NCBI GenBank assembly: GCA_905331475.1
Contig: CAJNYU010004686.1
Location: 145,449 to 209,448 of the forward strand
Direction: 5' to 3'
Origin: Rotaria socialis
Lineage: Eukaryota; Rotifera; Eurotatoria; Philodinida; Philodinidae
Length of the DNA stretch: 64,000 nucleotides
Below, piece after piece: positions 62,084-64,000 of the stretch. A model generated the notes under the pieces. That model saw only the letters and a list, made by a program, of their open reading frames with translations, did no database searches and was not told the origin of the DNA. The position numbers and the translations under genes are program-made. How positions within the stretch are numbered: the first letter of the stretch is position 1; every line of letters begins with the position of its first letter.

Positions 62084-62311
62084 TGTAGAATTGTCTTTTC
62101 ATGAGCTCTGTATAAGTTGGTGATATAAAAAGTGAAAATCAGCCGGGTTTATATTTACTGGTGTCGAATTTTGTATGGGATGCTCTGAAAAGTGTGGATT
62201 TGGGCAGAGATTTATGAGCGCTTTTGAACTCCGAATGTGCAGATAATCATAACCATCGTATGAGTAGATCCGAATGTCGGATATTAGAAGATTTTCGTTG
62301 GACTCGATAGA

Positions 62312-62798
62312 ACCTTGGAGAAATCCGATGGGTTTTGTTCGTTGTATCCGTATTGGGATACTATTGTGGGATTTTTAAAGGATACGGTGGGACCTCGTCA
62401 AACTCTCACAGTTTCCTATGAGTTTTTTATCGGAACTATCACCGATCGGAATATGGATGAATCCTAGTTGCGGATACCGTCGGAGTTCCTTAGGAAACTA
62501 GTTTGGTATCCGATGTGGATTTCATGGGAATTTGGGTCCATCCGTGCTTTGAATACAATCGAAATTTCTCGGTAATTGGATTCTCGGATTTGGAAACTTT
62601 CCTAGATTAGGATCCTGTAGGATTCTGTATTCAGGAACTTATTGGAATCCGACCCTGAGAATCCAACATCAATTCCTGAACCCGAAATCCGATAGGAACT
62701 GCGTTAAATCCTTGTGAAATCCGATAGGATATCGTTGGTTTCCTTGTCGGATCGGGTAGGTTTCGATCGGTTCCTATACTGGGATTGAACGACCTGGG
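62312..62798. repeat. Repeat family B, copy 2
   Basis: Same orientation and ends as 53581-54072, with a short internal deletion (near 62537) and an extra 10-bp GTAGGATTCT (near 62618). Confidence 0.8.
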
Positions 62799-62977
62799 CA
62801 GTGTAGGTAACATTTTTTTTTATAAATTATTTCAATATAGAGCAATTGTGCCGAAATCAGATAGGCTACTTGCGTATGAGCATGTTCGATAGTGAATAAT
62901 TGTTCACAAGTGAACGATGGTGAAATAACATTCTGATCGTATGGTTTGATAGTTGTCCGCATTAATTTAAACCTTGA

Positions 62978-63036
62978 GGGTGTGGGTGTGGGTTTGTGGG
63001 TGTGACTGTATTTTTAACTTAATCACACCCATACAC
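62978..63036. repeat. Telomere-like TGTGGG tract in hairpin layout
   Basis: GGGTGTGGGTGTGGGTTTG then TGGGTGTG, with CACACCCATACAC about 25 bp later. It contains three TGTGGG units, the longest such tract in the window. Confidence 0.55.
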
Positions 63037-63399
63037 ATGTGATATTATTGAAAAATGAAGCTGATACACGAAAACATTAATTAAAATTTTTCTACGCACA
63101 GCGGTATCATATATTTTTGCAAGTTGCCGAAAAGATGTAGTCATTTTAACGTTATAAAAACAAAGATTTTATCTCGATTTATTCTTTATTATAAAGCAAA
63201 AACAAATAAAGTGAGACCCCTATGCAGAAAAAATCTTTCTTTTTCATTGTTTTATTTCCCACTGATGTTTATTGACCTCGACTCATGTTACTTTTTTTGT
63301 AGATATATGTATGAAATCATGAGAAAAATTAATTTGTTTTTTGAAACTTCTCGTTGACAGTCTCAAAAATACACCTATCAACGTTAGTATATTCAAGAT

Positions 63400-63913
63400 A
63401 TGGCAACTGCATCGATAAATTCCAAACAATGTTTTATATGTAAAAAAGAGAAATCCAACTTACACTCATGCGACGGTTGCTCAGAAAAATTTTGTTTCTC
63501 GGATTTATCAAAACACCGTCAAGAACATGAAGTAGAACTAGAAAAAATTGTCACTGATTGTGATACATTCCAACAAAGTATAAGTGAGCAACAGCAAGAT
63601 ATCAATCATAGTCCATTAATACAACAAGTGAATGCATGGGAACGCGATTCAATCATGAAGATTCAGCAAACGGCAGAAGACTGCCGACAAAGATTAATTA
63701 AATCGACAGACGATAATATTGCTGAAATAAAGAAGAAATTGAATCAATTCATTACTGGCTTGAGAAAAATACGAGACGATGGTGATTTCAATGAAATTCA
63801 GTTAAACAATTTGAAGATGTTGTTAGAAGAATTGAAGAAAAAGTTTGAGCAACCACTGAATGTTTCCATTTTGGAAGAGCCTACATCGTTTATAAACAAA
63901 ATATCAATTTCAG
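63400..63913 (+). CDS. B-box zinc-finger/coiled-coil protein, first exon (continues past window)
   Basis: The exon begins ATG 63400 and ends at a GTTAGT donor after 63913. Residues about 10-43 form a B-box-like finger: CFICKKEK, HSCDGCSEKFC, then LSKHRQEHE. The following 120 residues are a coiled coil with regular Glu/Lys/Leu spacing (DNIAEIKKKLNQF, LEELKKKFEQP). This is the layout of a TRIM-like family that is abundant in bdelloids and often ends in NHL repeats, which would lie beyond the window; the missing C-terminal part is therefore a prediction. B-boxes bind zinc and mediate protein contacts. Confidence 0.8.
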
Positions 63914-64000
63914 GTTAGTTTGACAATTAAATCTGATTTGAGAAAAGAGCCTACGAATGGCAGATGCTAGTAAAGTTAGCACGATACTCGAATATTTTCA

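Overview
The window is AT-rich animal DNA with short GT-AG introns (mostly 45-110 nt), small exons and compact spacing. Several traits suggest a bdelloid rotifer of the Rotaria/Adineta type. These are a B-box/coiled-coil gene of a kind I associate with bdelloids, a fungal-type CBM1 protein, a near-intronless kinase fusion, many MITE-like elements, and short internal tracts of TGTGGG (the bdelloid telomere unit). The organism assignment is inference.

Layout. 0-13 kb: the end of a MYND-finger gene, a long microsatellite-rich stretch, a 640-bp palindrome, a small one-TM protein and a five-exon tensin-like SH2 gene. 15-29 kb: a TIR-bounded mini-element carrying a FLYWCH-like finger ORF, a three-exon GPCR with an apparent 1-nt frameshift, several MITEs, a small Cys-rich secreted protein, two decayed genes (a secreted repeat protein and a U-box protein) and a type II membrane GEVED protein. 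29-43 kb is the conserved core: PXK (PX-kinase, 13 exons), an ERK5-like MAP kinase (8 exons), an SSBP2/3/4 orthologue (15 exons), all on the minus strand, then a dual-specificity phosphatase on the plus strand. Every splice junction in these four was checked for phase and each adds up to an uninterrupted reading frame. 43-57 kb: small TM proteins, a secreted two-CBM1 protein with a tandem-repeat tail, a nicotinamide-riboside-kinase-like protein with an unrecognised N-terminal half, and a type II membrane glycosyltransferase-like protein. 63.4 kb to the end: the first exon of a B-box/coiled-coil protein.

From about 47 to 63 kb the DNA between genes is nested repeats. Two repeat families (A about 760 bp, B about 490 bp) occur twice in the same order and orientation. 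A 1,371-bp TIR element with a TA target duplication sits between them in the first copy, and a palindrome is interrupted by a 282-bp MITE. There are also hAT-type MITEs and several single-N joins flanked by duplications that look like assembly seams.

The genes do not form one pathway. PXK, MAPK, tensin-like, DUSP and GPCR are signalling genes; SSBP is a nuclear cofactor; the CBM1, Cys-rich and GEVED proteins are secreted or surface proteins. Nearly all genes are on the minus strand. I found no complete transposase, CRISPR array or confident tRNA.
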